This document shows, piece after piece, positions 1 through 8,700 of a stretch of DNA of 18,600 bases (positions within the stretch are counted from its first letter, which is position 1; the number at the start of each line of letters is the position of its first letter). Source of the DNA: Cylindrotheca closterium (Eukaryota; Bacillariophyta; Bacillariophyceae; Bacillariales; Bacillariaceae); the NCBI GenBank assembly GCA_933822405.4, contig CAKOGP040001785.1, positions 1 through 18,600 on the forward strand. The letters are read 5' to 3'. Below the pieces are notes generated by a model, which was not told the DNA's origin, did no database searches, and was given only the letters and a program-made list of their open reading frames with translations. The position numbers were made by a program, and so were the translations under genes.

Positions 1-439
1 GAACAAGCACAGCAACTGCTTCCAGCACAAACACGTGGTTCTTCAGATCATGATGATAAGTTGCATCAAGGATTCGAAAGTCCTTCCCTTGAAAAGAGCT
101 CTTCCAGATGGTTGATTGCACAAGTCCGTTTCCTTTACGGAGACGGACAATGACAGATGCTGTATCTGTTCCTTTGTTGACATGCCATGTCTGCAAATTA
201 TCCATCCATGCTTCATGGCCAGCATATTTTCCAGCAAAAATCTGGATCATAACGCCTTTGAGAGTGTGTAAATCTACCAACTTTTATCTCATGATGATTG
301 TTGCATGGTATTTTTCCTCCGTTGTGCTGGGTATGTGTGTTGACAATGAAACAGAGTTGTTGGTGTTTTCAACATGAAAGTATTTGAAATTCTCTTGGTC
401 ATCGCTAATGTTGAAACGAAGGGTTGGCGTGCCTGCAAT
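1..439 (-). pseudogene. Decayed coding fragment of unknown function, runs off the left edge
   Basis: On the minus strand one frame reads like protein from about position 439 down to position 1, broken only by a single TAA at 284-286. The part before the stop (51 codons) and the part after it (about 94 codons, first ATG at 250) have similar ordinary composition, which suggests one gene with a premature stop. The second part contains a glycine/lysine/tyrosine stretch (FAGKYAGHEAW) that faintly recalls small beta-barrel KOW-like modules; this is a weak impression only. The TRIM insertion at 440 sits exactly at the upstream end of the readable part. I do not recognise the family. It could also be an exon of a larger gene that includes the broken frame at 1765-2283. 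Confidence 0.4.
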
Positions 440-632
440 TGTTGGCTAAAACAGCCAGTCGGGTCCTCAAAAATGTGACAAGCTGGTTCTGACCCAGCTA
501 CCGGTATATCCTATCTATTTGTCACGCCTGAAGACCACTTTTAATCCATATAAACCTGGATTTTTCCACAAGTACTTTGTTAGTCCCAACAGTACTTCAT
601 TAGTTCTTACACGCGCACGTGAATTCCCAACA
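440..632. repeat. TRIM LTR, left copy
   Basis: This 193-bp terminal direct repeat starts TGTTGG and ends CCAACA. It is about 98% identical to 855-1047. The 5 bp just outside (435-439, GCAAT) form the left target-site duplication. Confidence 0.88.
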
Positions 633-685
633 CACTCCTTCGAGCGATGGATCGTGCATGTGATTCATTCGATCGGACATTCTGT

Positions 686-700
686 CCCTAACCCTAACCC
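686..700 (+). repeat. Short interstitial telomere-like repeat
   Basis: Two and a half copies of CCCTAA stand inside the TRIM internal domain. TTAGGG is the telomere repeat of many eukaryotes including stramenopiles. The tract is short enough to have arisen by chance. Confidence 0.5.
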
Positions 701-749
701 GCCCTTATTCAATTGTTCGTTTACTCACTCCTTTGAGCCCCTATTCTCC

Positions 750-835
750 AGGGATTTGAACCCTTGACCTCAGCCTTGTCGCTTATCTCAAGACCTCCTA
801 TCTTTTGCAGTCTATCTACTGCAGCTAGGTACTGA
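750..835 (-). promoter_or_regulatory. tRNA-derived Pol III promoter-like sequence inside the TRIM
   Basis: Minus strand 763-751 reads GGGTTCAAATCCC, a perfect match to the Pol III B-box / tRNA T-arm (GGTTCRANNCC). About 55-60 bp upstream on the same strand lies an A-box/D-arm-like stretch (TAGCTGCAGTAGATAGA, about 828-812) beside a GCAGT/ACTGC stem. A possible 4-bp anticodon stem encloses a 7-nt loop but lacks T33. The acceptor arms do not pair, so this is a tRNA-like relic or SINE-like head and not a working tRNA gene. It may still recruit Pol III. Confidence 0.5.
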
Positions 836-854
836 AACTCATTATAACACACCA

Positions 855-1047
855 TGTTGGCTAAAACAGCCAGTCGGGTCCTCAAAAATGTGACAAGCTG
901 GTTCTGACCAAGCTACCAGTATATCCTATCTATTTGTCACGCCTGATGACCACTTTTAATCCATATAAACCTGGATTTTTCCACAAGTACTTTGTTAGTC
1001 CCAACAGTACTTCATTAGTTCTTACACGCGCACGTGAATTCCCAACA
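855..1047. repeat. TRIM LTR, right copy
   Basis: This is the second 193-bp terminal direct repeat, with the same TGTTGG...CCAACA ends. The 5 bp just outside (1048-1052, GCAAT) repeat the left flank exactly. Confidence 0.88.
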
Positions 1048-1052
1048 GCAAT

Positions 1053-1206
1053 GGTAGATTTTGTTGTAGATTTTGTCGTAAATTTTGTTGTAGTGTTGTC
1101 GTAATTTGTTGTAGGTTTGTCGTAATTTGTGGTAGCTTGTCTTAAGTTGTCGTAAGTTGTCGTAAATATTTTACGACAAAATTTACAACAAAATTTACAA
1201 CAAAAG
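1053..1206. repeat. Degenerate short tandem and inverted repeats (TTGTCGTAA / TTGTTGTAG)
   Basis: About a dozen imperfect copies of a roughly 9-12-bp unit resembling TTGTCGTAA or TTGTTGTAG run from 1055 to about 1170. They are followed by the same motif inverted (1170-1206). A perfect 10-bp hairpin with a TAT loop lies at 1157-1179, and the outer arms (about 1056-1092 versus 1170-1206) are also complementary. This could be a fold-back element or a decayed minisatellite. The minus strand is open here in the frame of the 1-439 fragment, so low-complexity coding is a weaker alternative. Confidence 0.6.
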
Positions 1207-1764
1207 ACTTGTGGTTAATTATAGCTCCACTGTTTCGGAGAAATAAAACAATGTTTTGCCCCCTAAATAATTCTATGTACCCGGAAATGATGGAGGAATT
1301 CGATGGAACAGAGTGGAGCTTGAATTCGATGCCTCCGTGCTGAGGGGGGAGTCTGTCTGTCTCCCGTCACTTTGGTTTCACTACAATCCGAGGCGTGTCC
1401 CTGTTGAGAGTTTTTTTTAATAAGAGAAACACCCCTTAAGAGACAAATTTTGAGGAGCCACAAATTGCACGGTCCGTCTGTCACCCGTACCATTTCAAGC
1501 GCATATGTATGAATTTCGTCTGCAAAGAATTATTACAGCAGAGTGGCAAGAAGGATATCACAGTTGAGGCTATTCTTGCTGCAACAGGTGGTTCCACCAA
1601 TGATCCAGATGATTCGGACGCTGAGGAGGAGGTGTTATGTCGTCCTTTGGAACTAGATGCTTCAATGCTAACAGCAGACTCAAAAGACTGCTTAGTAGGA
1701 AGCATGGAATTTATAAAGCGGCCAGCACAGCACCAGATCTAAAATCTAAAATGTACCTTAAAGA
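1207..1764. other. No firm gene; possible short plus-strand coding fragment at 1509-1742
   Basis: About 560 bp without a recognisable gene. One plus-strand frame at 1509-1742 (77 codons, with an acidic DPDDSDAEEE run) looks mildly protein-like, but the antisense frame is equally open and no family or splice context supports either. I would treat it as intergenic DNA or an intron of the flanking broken gene. Confidence 0.35.
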
Positions 1765-2283
1765 TTATGGTTGTTTTCTTATCAAATGTGGTTCAATTGT
1801 TACCTGAAACTGCAAATTTCGAAAACTGGCTCTAACCACCTTGGCATCGCAACCCATTAGATATTGACACATAAAAGCATTCAGGGGGGGGGGGGCTTCG
1901 TCAGGGGAGAACTTGTGCCATGCCTTGAACGCTTGATAAATATATTCAGCTTCCTCTTGTTTCTCTTTTTTTTGTCGTGAAACCACTCATTCACTTCAGC
2001 TTTGGTAGGTCCAACAAATGCAATATTGTTTGCCATGGGCATGGTTTGCTGAGCATCTTCTTCTTGTTTGCGGTGGAATGCAGCCATCCTCTTGGCATGC
2101 TTGGAATTTTTGACAACCACATTGTCCTTGATAGGAACTTTTTGTTGTTTGGCTGCCAGTATCTTTGCCATTTCTGTGACAAACACGTGGCTCTTGACTG
2201 CAGCTTGCCTACCAGCTAGAATCTTTGTCACCTTCTTGTTGTCCTTTTTGATAATCACACGACTCGCACGATGGGCTTTGATG
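1765..2283 (-). pseudogene. Broken gene of unknown function next to the 3' LTR
   Basis: Minus strand from 2283 reads a lysine- and alanine-rich, probably helical protein. It continues to about 1980, where an A8 run (minus strand) shifts it into another frame that stays protein-like to about 1804. Joined across the run it would be one gene with a one-base slip, so this is either a pseudogene or a homopolymer sequencing error. A 12-base C run (minus strand, about 1884-1895) encodes a proline tract. The second frame meets CAG|GTAACA at 1806-1801, a good splice-donor match, so the coding part may end there. No start of its own is visible: upstream it fuses in frame to the ATG and 27 codons within the 3' LTR (ATG at 2363). 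I do not recognise the family. Confidence 0.4.
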
Positions 2284-2533
2284 CTTAACGTGCTATCGTT
2301 GTGCTCCTGGCTCTCATCATAGAGAGAGCGTACTAGTGCGTTGATGTAGCTACTGTTGGACATGATAGACGGTGATTGATATTGCTATTGGGGTGTATTT
2401 ACGGGGGTCTGAAGCAGCTGTGAGTAGATGAGGAAAGATTGATCTTGGGCTGAATATTCGGCGATGACCGTTGGCCTTCGATCGCTCTAATACATCTGCT
2501 CAGGACTCGGCAGTCCAGTCAGTCACGTTACGT
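2284..2533 (-). repeat. 3' LTR of the large retrotransposon
   Basis: This copy is about 98.8% identical to 15468-15717. On the minus strand it starts ACGTAACGTG, directly after the polypurine tract, and ends CACGTTAAG. TAACGTG and CACGTTA form 7-bp terminal inverted repeats. It contains an ATG (2363) and 27 codons of the Gag leader, as in elements such as Ty1 whose first ORF begins in the LTR. Confidence 0.87.
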
Positions 2534-2546
2534 CCCCTCTTCTTCT
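2534..2546 (-). other. Polypurine tract
   Basis: Minus strand AGAAGAAGAGGGG, 13 purines without interruption, sits immediately before the 3' LTR. This is the expected site and composition of the plus-strand primer. A second purine-rich stretch (about 2589-2607) lies slightly upstream. Confidence 0.85.
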
Positions 2547-3147
2547 ATTTAGGCGACTCTGTTGTAACGTCTCATCTTGGTCTGTTTTCACCTCCCTCTT
2601 CTTGATGAATGGCTGCTGGCACCGAACAAGGTAGCCGAAGAAAAATCGCCATCTAACCCGCAATTGCAAATTGGGCTGCAGGATTCTCTCCAACGTCCAG
2701 GTTGCTGGCGAGCGGCTTCAAGTGTCTGACAGTTGCGTCCAGGTCCAAAGTTTGACTAGGTGCTTCGCGGTACGACGGTCAGAGTGGGAGGATCAGTCCT
2801 CATCTTAGTCGTTGTACACACGTATTCTGGGGGGGTATGGGGGTTGCTATATCGGGTCCTTCGTCTTTGGGGCTTTGTGTTTCTGCTACTCTGCCAGCCA
2901 TGATTTGTACTGCATGCTGCGACATGGAGTAGTTTGTCGATGGCGGCTTTTTGTTGGGTCACCTGTTACTATGGTCTGCTGCGACAGATCTTCGTAACTT
3001 TTGGGTCTGGGGCTTGGGTCCACTTGTTTGGGGCTATCTAGGGGCTATTGTGGGTCATCTTTGGGTCAGCGTTGGGGCTTTCGAGGTGGATACTGTCTGT
3101 AGGCTTGGTTTGTGTTGGGTCTATTCTTTTGTACTGGTTAGCTGTGT
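2547..3147 (-). other. 3' untranslated region of the large retrotransposon
   Basis: About 600 bp lie between the integrase stop and the polypurine tract. On the sense (minus) strand it is A/C-rich with many stops in all frames. I see no domain or structured motif in it. Confidence 0.6.
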
Positions 3148-5715
3148 TTATCGTTTGTGTCGCGCTCGTTTGTGTGCTCTACCTGGTGGTGTTGACTTGG
3201 GCGTGATGTTGGCTACTTTTAGTTTCATCTGTGGTGCCGCCTCTGTCACTTTTTCCCACACCACGTCCGGTATTTTGTAGTCCCGTGCAAAATCGAACGG
3301 TCCGTACACGCCATCTTCAACAATGTTGACCTCTTTCTGGTACCAGGCGTATTTGTGCGGGCTCTTGTTTAGCACCTGGTCTACTTTGCTGGGTCTGATG
3401 GGTACTGTTGGGCCGTATGTTGTCTCGTTGGCAAATTCTTTGATGAGGGGCCAAAAGGGGCTTGTCATTGGGGGGCCCTGCTTTGTAGCGGTGGGTTTTG
3501 GTATGTACCACTTGCAGTGATACTGTCCTTTTGTTCGTGCTAGTCTCTCGTTGGTCTCCTCCATGTCGATTTGTATCACATACCAGTTGTTCCACCCTGA
3601 TGTGTCGTCTTGATGGGCTATGACATATAATTTGTCCTTGGATTGTGTGGTTTGTTCGTATACGCTCTGTAGATTGAGTTCTTCTGTGATGGTTTCTGTG
3701 GTATGGACCTGTCTGGTTTGGTTGGCGCCTTGTGTATCTATTGGTGGTACATCTCGGTTAATCGGCCGAGGCTGCGTGCGTTGGATGGCGTCCAGTATGG
3801 ATGGTGTAGGGGTGTCGTCTTCTTCTTCGTCTGATGAATCTTCAGTTGGCTCAACCTCTTCGTCCCAAAGGTCTTTGATTGGCTCGAATGCGTTTTCTGT
3901 GTCTGTCGGTGTTGTCGCGTATTTACCAAAATCAACCAGTCCTAGATTCATTTCCAGGGGGCTGTGTGCTAGCGGGCTCCTCATGTTTGCTAGTCTTGTA
4001 TCTGGTGTGTCCACTCGTTTGTGAAGTATTATCGTTGATGGGATCTTGTGCATTCTGAATGCTGATTCTTTGATTGGGGTCGATCCTCTCTTCTTTAGCA
4101 TGGTGCTTGTTCCTGGGATCTTTTGTAGTCTGGATGAGTTGTCTGATGCTTTCTCGATGACTCTATAGGGTCCTTTTGTTCTTAGCACCAGTTTTGCTGG
4201 TATTCCTGCAGAGGCGTTTGATTGTACTTGTTTCCGAACCATAACAAGGTCTCCAATTTCAAATTTCCGTCGCGTTCTGGTTTGATTCTTGAGCATTCTG
4301 TGGTGTTCCCTTCGTTCCTCACTGAGAAGTTTAAGCAGTTCCTTTTGTCTCCAGAAGAGTGGGAACATTGTCTCAATGTGCTCTAGTGTGTTCTGTCCTG
4401 GCGTTTGCTGGTGCCGTGTCCTGTTTTTCTGACGCGCCTCCGATATTGACAATGCCGCTGCTGCGTTGTCTAGTGGAAATTTGAAGTGTCGTGCCACTGC
4501 TGCGAATGCTCGTTGGATATCCGTGCCATCTACTGGGGCTGCATTCCATGCATATGTTCCAAACATGGTGTTCATTGCCCATTCTTCATAAGTGTTCATG
4601 TCGGCTGCTCCGATTCGTTGCACCTTGTTGAGGTATTTGTGGAATCTTTCACAGAGTATTCCGTCGTGGTTTTCCGGACTGACCGTGTGGTATGCGATTC
4701 CAATCGTGTCGCATAGGGCGGTAAATTGATCTTTGTTTTCACTGCCTTCGTCGATGAGGATCAATCGTGGCAGGCCTCGGACCGTGAAGAATTGCGAGAA
4801 TGCTATTCTGGCCATGTTCCCTGAGTCCATGGAGCTGATGAAAGCGACCGTGGCACAGCCTGTCATGTTGCAAACATAAGTGACGACTCCTTTGTTTGTG
4901 AGCGTCTTCCTCAAAGTTGTGGACAGTTTGGTAGCGTTCTTTGTTGATCCTGGCGACCAAATGTCCATGCAACATACGTCAAATGGTTCTTCTATTGGGG
5001 TCCGTTGTAGAATCTTTTGGTTTTTGTGGCTCGACGCGTTGGCTGCATTGCAATGTCCGCATCCTAGGACTGCTTCTCTGATATCCTTTGCCATCCCGGG
5101 CCACCAAAACCTTGCTGCTATCCTGTAATACGTCTTGTGGAACCCTACGTGTCCTGCTAGTGGTGATGCGTGGTATGCTGCTATGATTGTGGCTCTCAAT
5201 CTTGGTGGGACGACCGCTCGTCGTAGTTGACGCATTGGTGCCGACTTTGGTTCTTCGAATTGGTAGAGGATGCCGTTTTCAATCTCTAGCTTATCTCTGT
5301 TGAGTTCTGAGGCATACGTTGGGTTTGTGAGCTTTGATCTGTCTACCTTTTTGTTGTTGCGGATTGCCTTGATGATGTGGCTGATGTCCGGGTCGCCATT
5401 GCATTTCTCGCGCCAGTCTTCTCCGGTTGGGATCGGTAGTGTTGTGAATGGGTTGATGGATCTGCTGACTATTGCTGTTAGGTGTTTCTTGGCCTGTTTT
5501 GGTCTTGCGTACATTGTCAAGAATTTGTGTTCTGTTTTGTCCAATAAGTGTTGTCGCTGGATGTTTTTGCACATGCTGTAAGTGAACACTTGCTGCCACA
5601 CCTGTTGTGCTGCCATGCTCTTCATTGTCTCTTTTGTCTCTCTCCAACTGAGTTTCTCCTCAAACAACAGTTTTCTGCTTTCCTCTTTTGTGAAACCAAA
5701 CAGGCTGAGGGCTTC
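3148..5715 (-). CDS. Integrase part of Pol (Ty3/gypsy type)
   Basis: Integrase inserts the cDNA copy of the element into chromosomes. The frame follows directly after the UAG that ends RT-RNase H and has no ATG until 5625, so it is probably made as part of Pol. Counting from codon 5667: an HHCC zinc-binding N-terminus (H166, H173, C203, C206; CGHC), then the catalytic triad D235 (MDIW), D306 (LIDEGSEN) and E340 (LCERFHKYLNK). The D-E spacing is 33 residues, two fewer than usual. A GPY/F module (KGPYRVIE, about 498-505) follows the core and confirms the Ty3/gypsy affiliation. An acidic linker (EPTEDSSDEEEDD) and a further domain of about 200 residues with WYVIQIDMEE and HCKWYIP come last. That domain could be a chromatin-reading, chromo- or BAH-like module, but this is a guess. 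Confidence 0.85.
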   Translation of the reverse strand, partial: EALSLFGFTKEESRKLLFEEKLSWRETKETMKSMAAQQVWQQVFTYSMCKNIQRQHLLDKTEHKFLTMYARPKQAKKHLTAIVSRSINPFTTLPIPTGEDWREKCNGDPDISHIIKAIRNNKKVDRSKLTNPTYASELNRDKLEIENGILYQFEEPKSAPMRQLRRAVVPPRLRATIIAAYHASPLAGHVGFHKTYYRIAARFWWPGMAKDIREAVLGCGHCNAANASSHKNQKILQRTPIEEPFDVCCMDIWSPGSTKNATKLSTTLRKTLTNKGVVTYVCNMTGCATVAFISSMDSGNMARIAFSQFFTVRGLPRLILIDEGSENKDQFTALCDTIGIAYHTVSPENHDGILCERFHKYLNKVQRIGAADMNTYEEWAMNTMFGTYAWNAAPVDGTDIQRAFAAVARHFKFPLDNAAAALSISEARQKNRTRHQQTPGQNTLEHIETMFPLFWRQKELLKLLSEERREHHRMLKNQTRTRRKFEIGDLVMVRKQVQSNASAGIPAKLVLRTKGPYRVIEKASDNSSRLQKIPGTSTMLKKRGSTPIKESAFRMHKIPSTIILHKRVDTPDTRLANMRSPLAHSPLEMNLGLVDFGKYATTPTDTENAFEPIKDLWDEEVEPTEDSSDEEEDDTPTPSILDAIQRTQPRPINRDVPPIDTQGANQTRQVHTTETITEELNLQSVYEQTTQSKDKLYVIAHQDDTSGWNNWYVIQIDMEETNERLARTKGQYHCKWYIPKPTATKQGPPMTSPFWPLIKEFANETTYGPTVPIRPSKVDQVLNKSPHKYAWYQKEVNIVEDGVYGPFDFARDYKIPDVVWEKVTEAAPQMKLKVANITPKSTPPGRAHKRARHKR

Positions 5716-5718
5716 CTA
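5716..5718 (-). other. In-frame UAG between RNase H and integrase
   Basis: RT-RNase H ends at a single TAG (context CCC TAG GAA GCC). The same frame then stays open through the whole integrase, with 16 protein-like codons between the stop and the next near-cognate start. It is either readthrough (programmed suppression) or a recent nonsense mutation. Confidence 0.8.
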
Positions 5719-8700
5719 GGGTCTGATCGTTCGGACCGGTGATGTTACCTCTGCGTCATTGGTTGTGATTGCTATCGCGCCTTGCGCTGAGATCATGGGT
5801 GTTGTGTGGAAGCTGGGGGAGATTTTGGTGGTATCGTAGATCTCATGTTCTTGTGTGTGTCCTTGCGAGTTGACCGTGTGGACTCTGTTTTGTCCTATCC
5901 TTGCCACGTTGAAATATCCCGTGTAGCTTTCGTTTGGTGCGTCCATAGCATTTTCGATCCTTCCTGGCTGTGCGTATGGATCTTCCTCAACCAAACTTCT
6001 GCTCCATGCCTCCGTCACTCTCCTCCCGGCTGTGAGTATTATGGTGTGTTCGGTGTCTATGTCTGCTTGTGCTGTGCTGCCTCTGGCTGTGCGTGTCGCG
6101 GTTTGTAGGTCGGTTCTGTCTCTAGTTTCTCGTTTTATGTATTGTTCCCATTCGTCGATGATCTTGCTGGGTGGCTTTCCTGTCCACATGAGTATGCATT
6201 GTGTTGCTCCCTGTGTCGTTGCTTTTCTGATGATGGTGCGAAGGGCCTCCGCGGTTGTTGAGTTGTATTTTTCCATGTTGGTGACAATCAACCATTCTAC
6301 TGGCGGTTGTGTTGTGTTGTTGGCTAGCCTTTTGGCAAACGTTTCAATGTTTGGTATGTCGTGTTGTAGCTGCCAATATTCCTCCTCGCTGGTGCTGGCT
6401 GTTAGCATGATGGTTCCTCCCAATAGTTCAAAGCTGTCTGCAATAGTGTCTAGGGATCGTCCAATGATCCATGTTGCTCTTGCTGTGTCGCATATTTGCG
6501 CTAGTTCTGTTCGTGTTGTAATCCGGTCGCCTTTGACAGTGGGTAGTAGGTGCTGTCTGGGCCATGGCGGTGCTTCGTCTTCTCTGAGTTTCCATGCCGC
6601 CGCAATGATCGGGTTGTCTGTGTGGGCTTCTTCTGTATTCCTCCATGTGCTCAGTATGCCCTCGTATCTTGACAAAAGGTCGCATTCCGTGAGCATCTTT
6701 GCTGGTCGGTGAACTATGGTGAAGACGAATGCCAATAGCTCTAGCTTCCATCGTTGCAGTGTGTGTGTGATGTCGTATTCGCCTTCAAAGAACTTGATTA
6801 GTCCGCTGCAGTCCGTGATCCATGTAAATTCTTTCCCGATGAGCCATTGTCTGAACTTCTTCATCGCCCATCGGCCTGTTGCGGCTTCTCCGACAAAGGA
6901 ATGGTAGTCGCGCTCTTTGCCCTTGCATATTCTCGATATGAATGCTATGGGTCGGAGTCGGAGTTTTGACATGGATTTGTCGAACTCGCATTTTCCTCCT
7001 TCGATCTCTTTCCTCATTGATTCCTCTGCTTCTTCTGTCGTGTCTGCTTGTAGGAGGACCGCTCCCATGGCGTTGCTTGACCAGTCCGCTTTCAAGTAGA
7101 ATCGTCTCTTTGGATTGGGTCTCTTCAATATGGGTCCTGTGATGATAGCTTGCTTGAGTTCGTCCAGCGTTTTGTCGTCCTGCGGCTCCCAGTGTGCTTT
7201 CACTTGTTCTGCTTCCTCTTCTTTTGTGCATTCTCCGGGCTTTGGTTTGTCCATCACCATGGTCCTCCATCGTTGGATCTTTTCCTCTAGATGTGGTATC
7301 CATTGGGAGTACCATCCAAATAGTCCGTTGATCATCTGGATGTCCGAGTATGATGCTGGTGGGCAAAGCTTTTCGATCGTCGAGTACTTGGATTGTGCCG
7401 GGGCGTTTCCATTGGGCAGTAGGTCACGTCCCACAAATTCTGCCCGTGCTGGTAGGAACCTCGTTTTTCTTAGGTTGACGGTCACTCGGTATCGTTGGAG
7501 GATTTCAAGTGTGGCTACAAAGTATGCGATCAGTGATAAGATGTTGGTGTCGAAAAGCATGATGTCGTCGACAATTACTGATGCGTTTGGGTCTGTTTCT
7601 AATAGAGCAATTGCCACTTTTGCTTCAATGTCCTTGACGGCGCTTTCGCCCAGGATCAGCGTGATGGCCGCTCTGTGCTTGTTGATGATGTCCAGTAGTT
7701 TTTGTAGTGCTGCTTTTGGGTCTCGTTTGTACAACTCGTGCCATTCCTTCTTGAATTGAATGGTTACACAGACAAAGAATGCGTGGGCGCTTAGTATCCC
7801 CATTGGCATCACTAGGAAGTGCTTCTTGCCGTCTGGTACGAAGAACGCCGTTTTCTCTTTTGATGAGGCAGCCATCTTGATCTGCCAGTAGCCTGCGTCC
7901 AAATCCATTGTGATAAAAAACTTTGCATCTCCAACTGTATCCACTGCATCGTCACATCTCAGGATGTAGAAGTGGAATGGTCTCGTGACTGCATTCAGTT
8001 TGCGGTATGACACGCACAATCGGAAGATGTATTGGGACCAGTGGACGTGTCCTTGGTTTGGTTTTGCTGCCAGGACTACTTGCGCTCCCCATGGCCCGAA
8101 GTCGTCCTCGATGAGTCCTTTGCTCTCTAGTTGTTCCACTAGGTTTGTCATTACCCGGCTTTCGTGCGGCCCGTATCTCGGTTGCTTGCAGCACACTGGG
8201 GGGATGGTGCCTGTGTCGATGTTGAATTCGTAGCCTAGGATGTGTTTTTGCATCCCTTCTTTGGCAAAGACGTCCCAGTATTCCTTCAAGATTGCGTCAA
8301 ATATGGGCTGCCATTCGCTTGGACAATCCCTGTATTGCACTTGTGACTCAAGTTCCTCCAAGTGTTCGTCGGCGTTCCATTCTATCATGTCTGTACGCCT
8401 CTGCACTGGTGCTTTTTGTTTGATAACCGTCTTTCCGTGTTCTTTGAACATCCAATCGTGGGTTGCGGGACTGTCCAAGTCCGCCTCCGGTTCTTCGTAC
8501 ACATTTTTCACTTGCGCTCGCCAAATCCGTTTTGGAACTTGGACTGGCTTCGTCCCGTCAGGAAGCTGTCCCCGTCTGGCAATGATTTCCTCTTCCTCTG
8601 TTGCTGATGTTGCCGCAAACGTTTGATATGCCGCTTCCTTGATGGTCGTGATCATTGGATGGGCGATGGGAGAGAACCCTTGCGTTCTGCTGATCTGTTT

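Larger units (their letters stand above)
440..1047. mobile_element. TRIM-type miniature LTR element with perfect TSD
   Basis: Two 193-bp direct repeats (440-632 and 855-1047) differ at about three positions. Each starts TGTTGG and ends CCAACA, the TG...CA ends and short inverted termini expected of LTRs. The whole unit is flanked by the 5-bp duplication GCAAT (435-439 and 1048-1052), so both ends are intact. The internal domain is only 222 bp and has no coding capacity, which fits a terminal-repeat retrotransposon in miniature that depends on another element's enzymes. A TGG directly inside the right LTR (852-854, minus strand) and a purine-rich GAAGGAG inside the left LTR suggest minus orientation, but no tRNA match for the primer site could be recognised. 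Confidence 0.88.

Noticed and set aside
686..700. True telomere end or chromosome-fusion site
   Set aside because: There are only two and a half repeat units, and they lie inside a complete TRIM with target duplications.
750..835. Functional tRNA gene (possible class II, loop with GGA)
   Set aside because: The B-box is perfect but the acceptor arms do not pair, T33 is missing and the anticodon stem is only 4 bp. I treat it as a tRNA-derived relic.
1509..1742. Plus-strand gene of 77 codons
   Set aside because: The antisense frame is equally open and no domain, splice context or homologous feature supports it.
2812..3280. Plus-strand ORFs rich in G, W, V, L and C at the 3' end of the large element
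   Set aside because: They are antisense to the A/C-rich 3' UTR and the integrase end; the composition explains their hydrophobic appearance.
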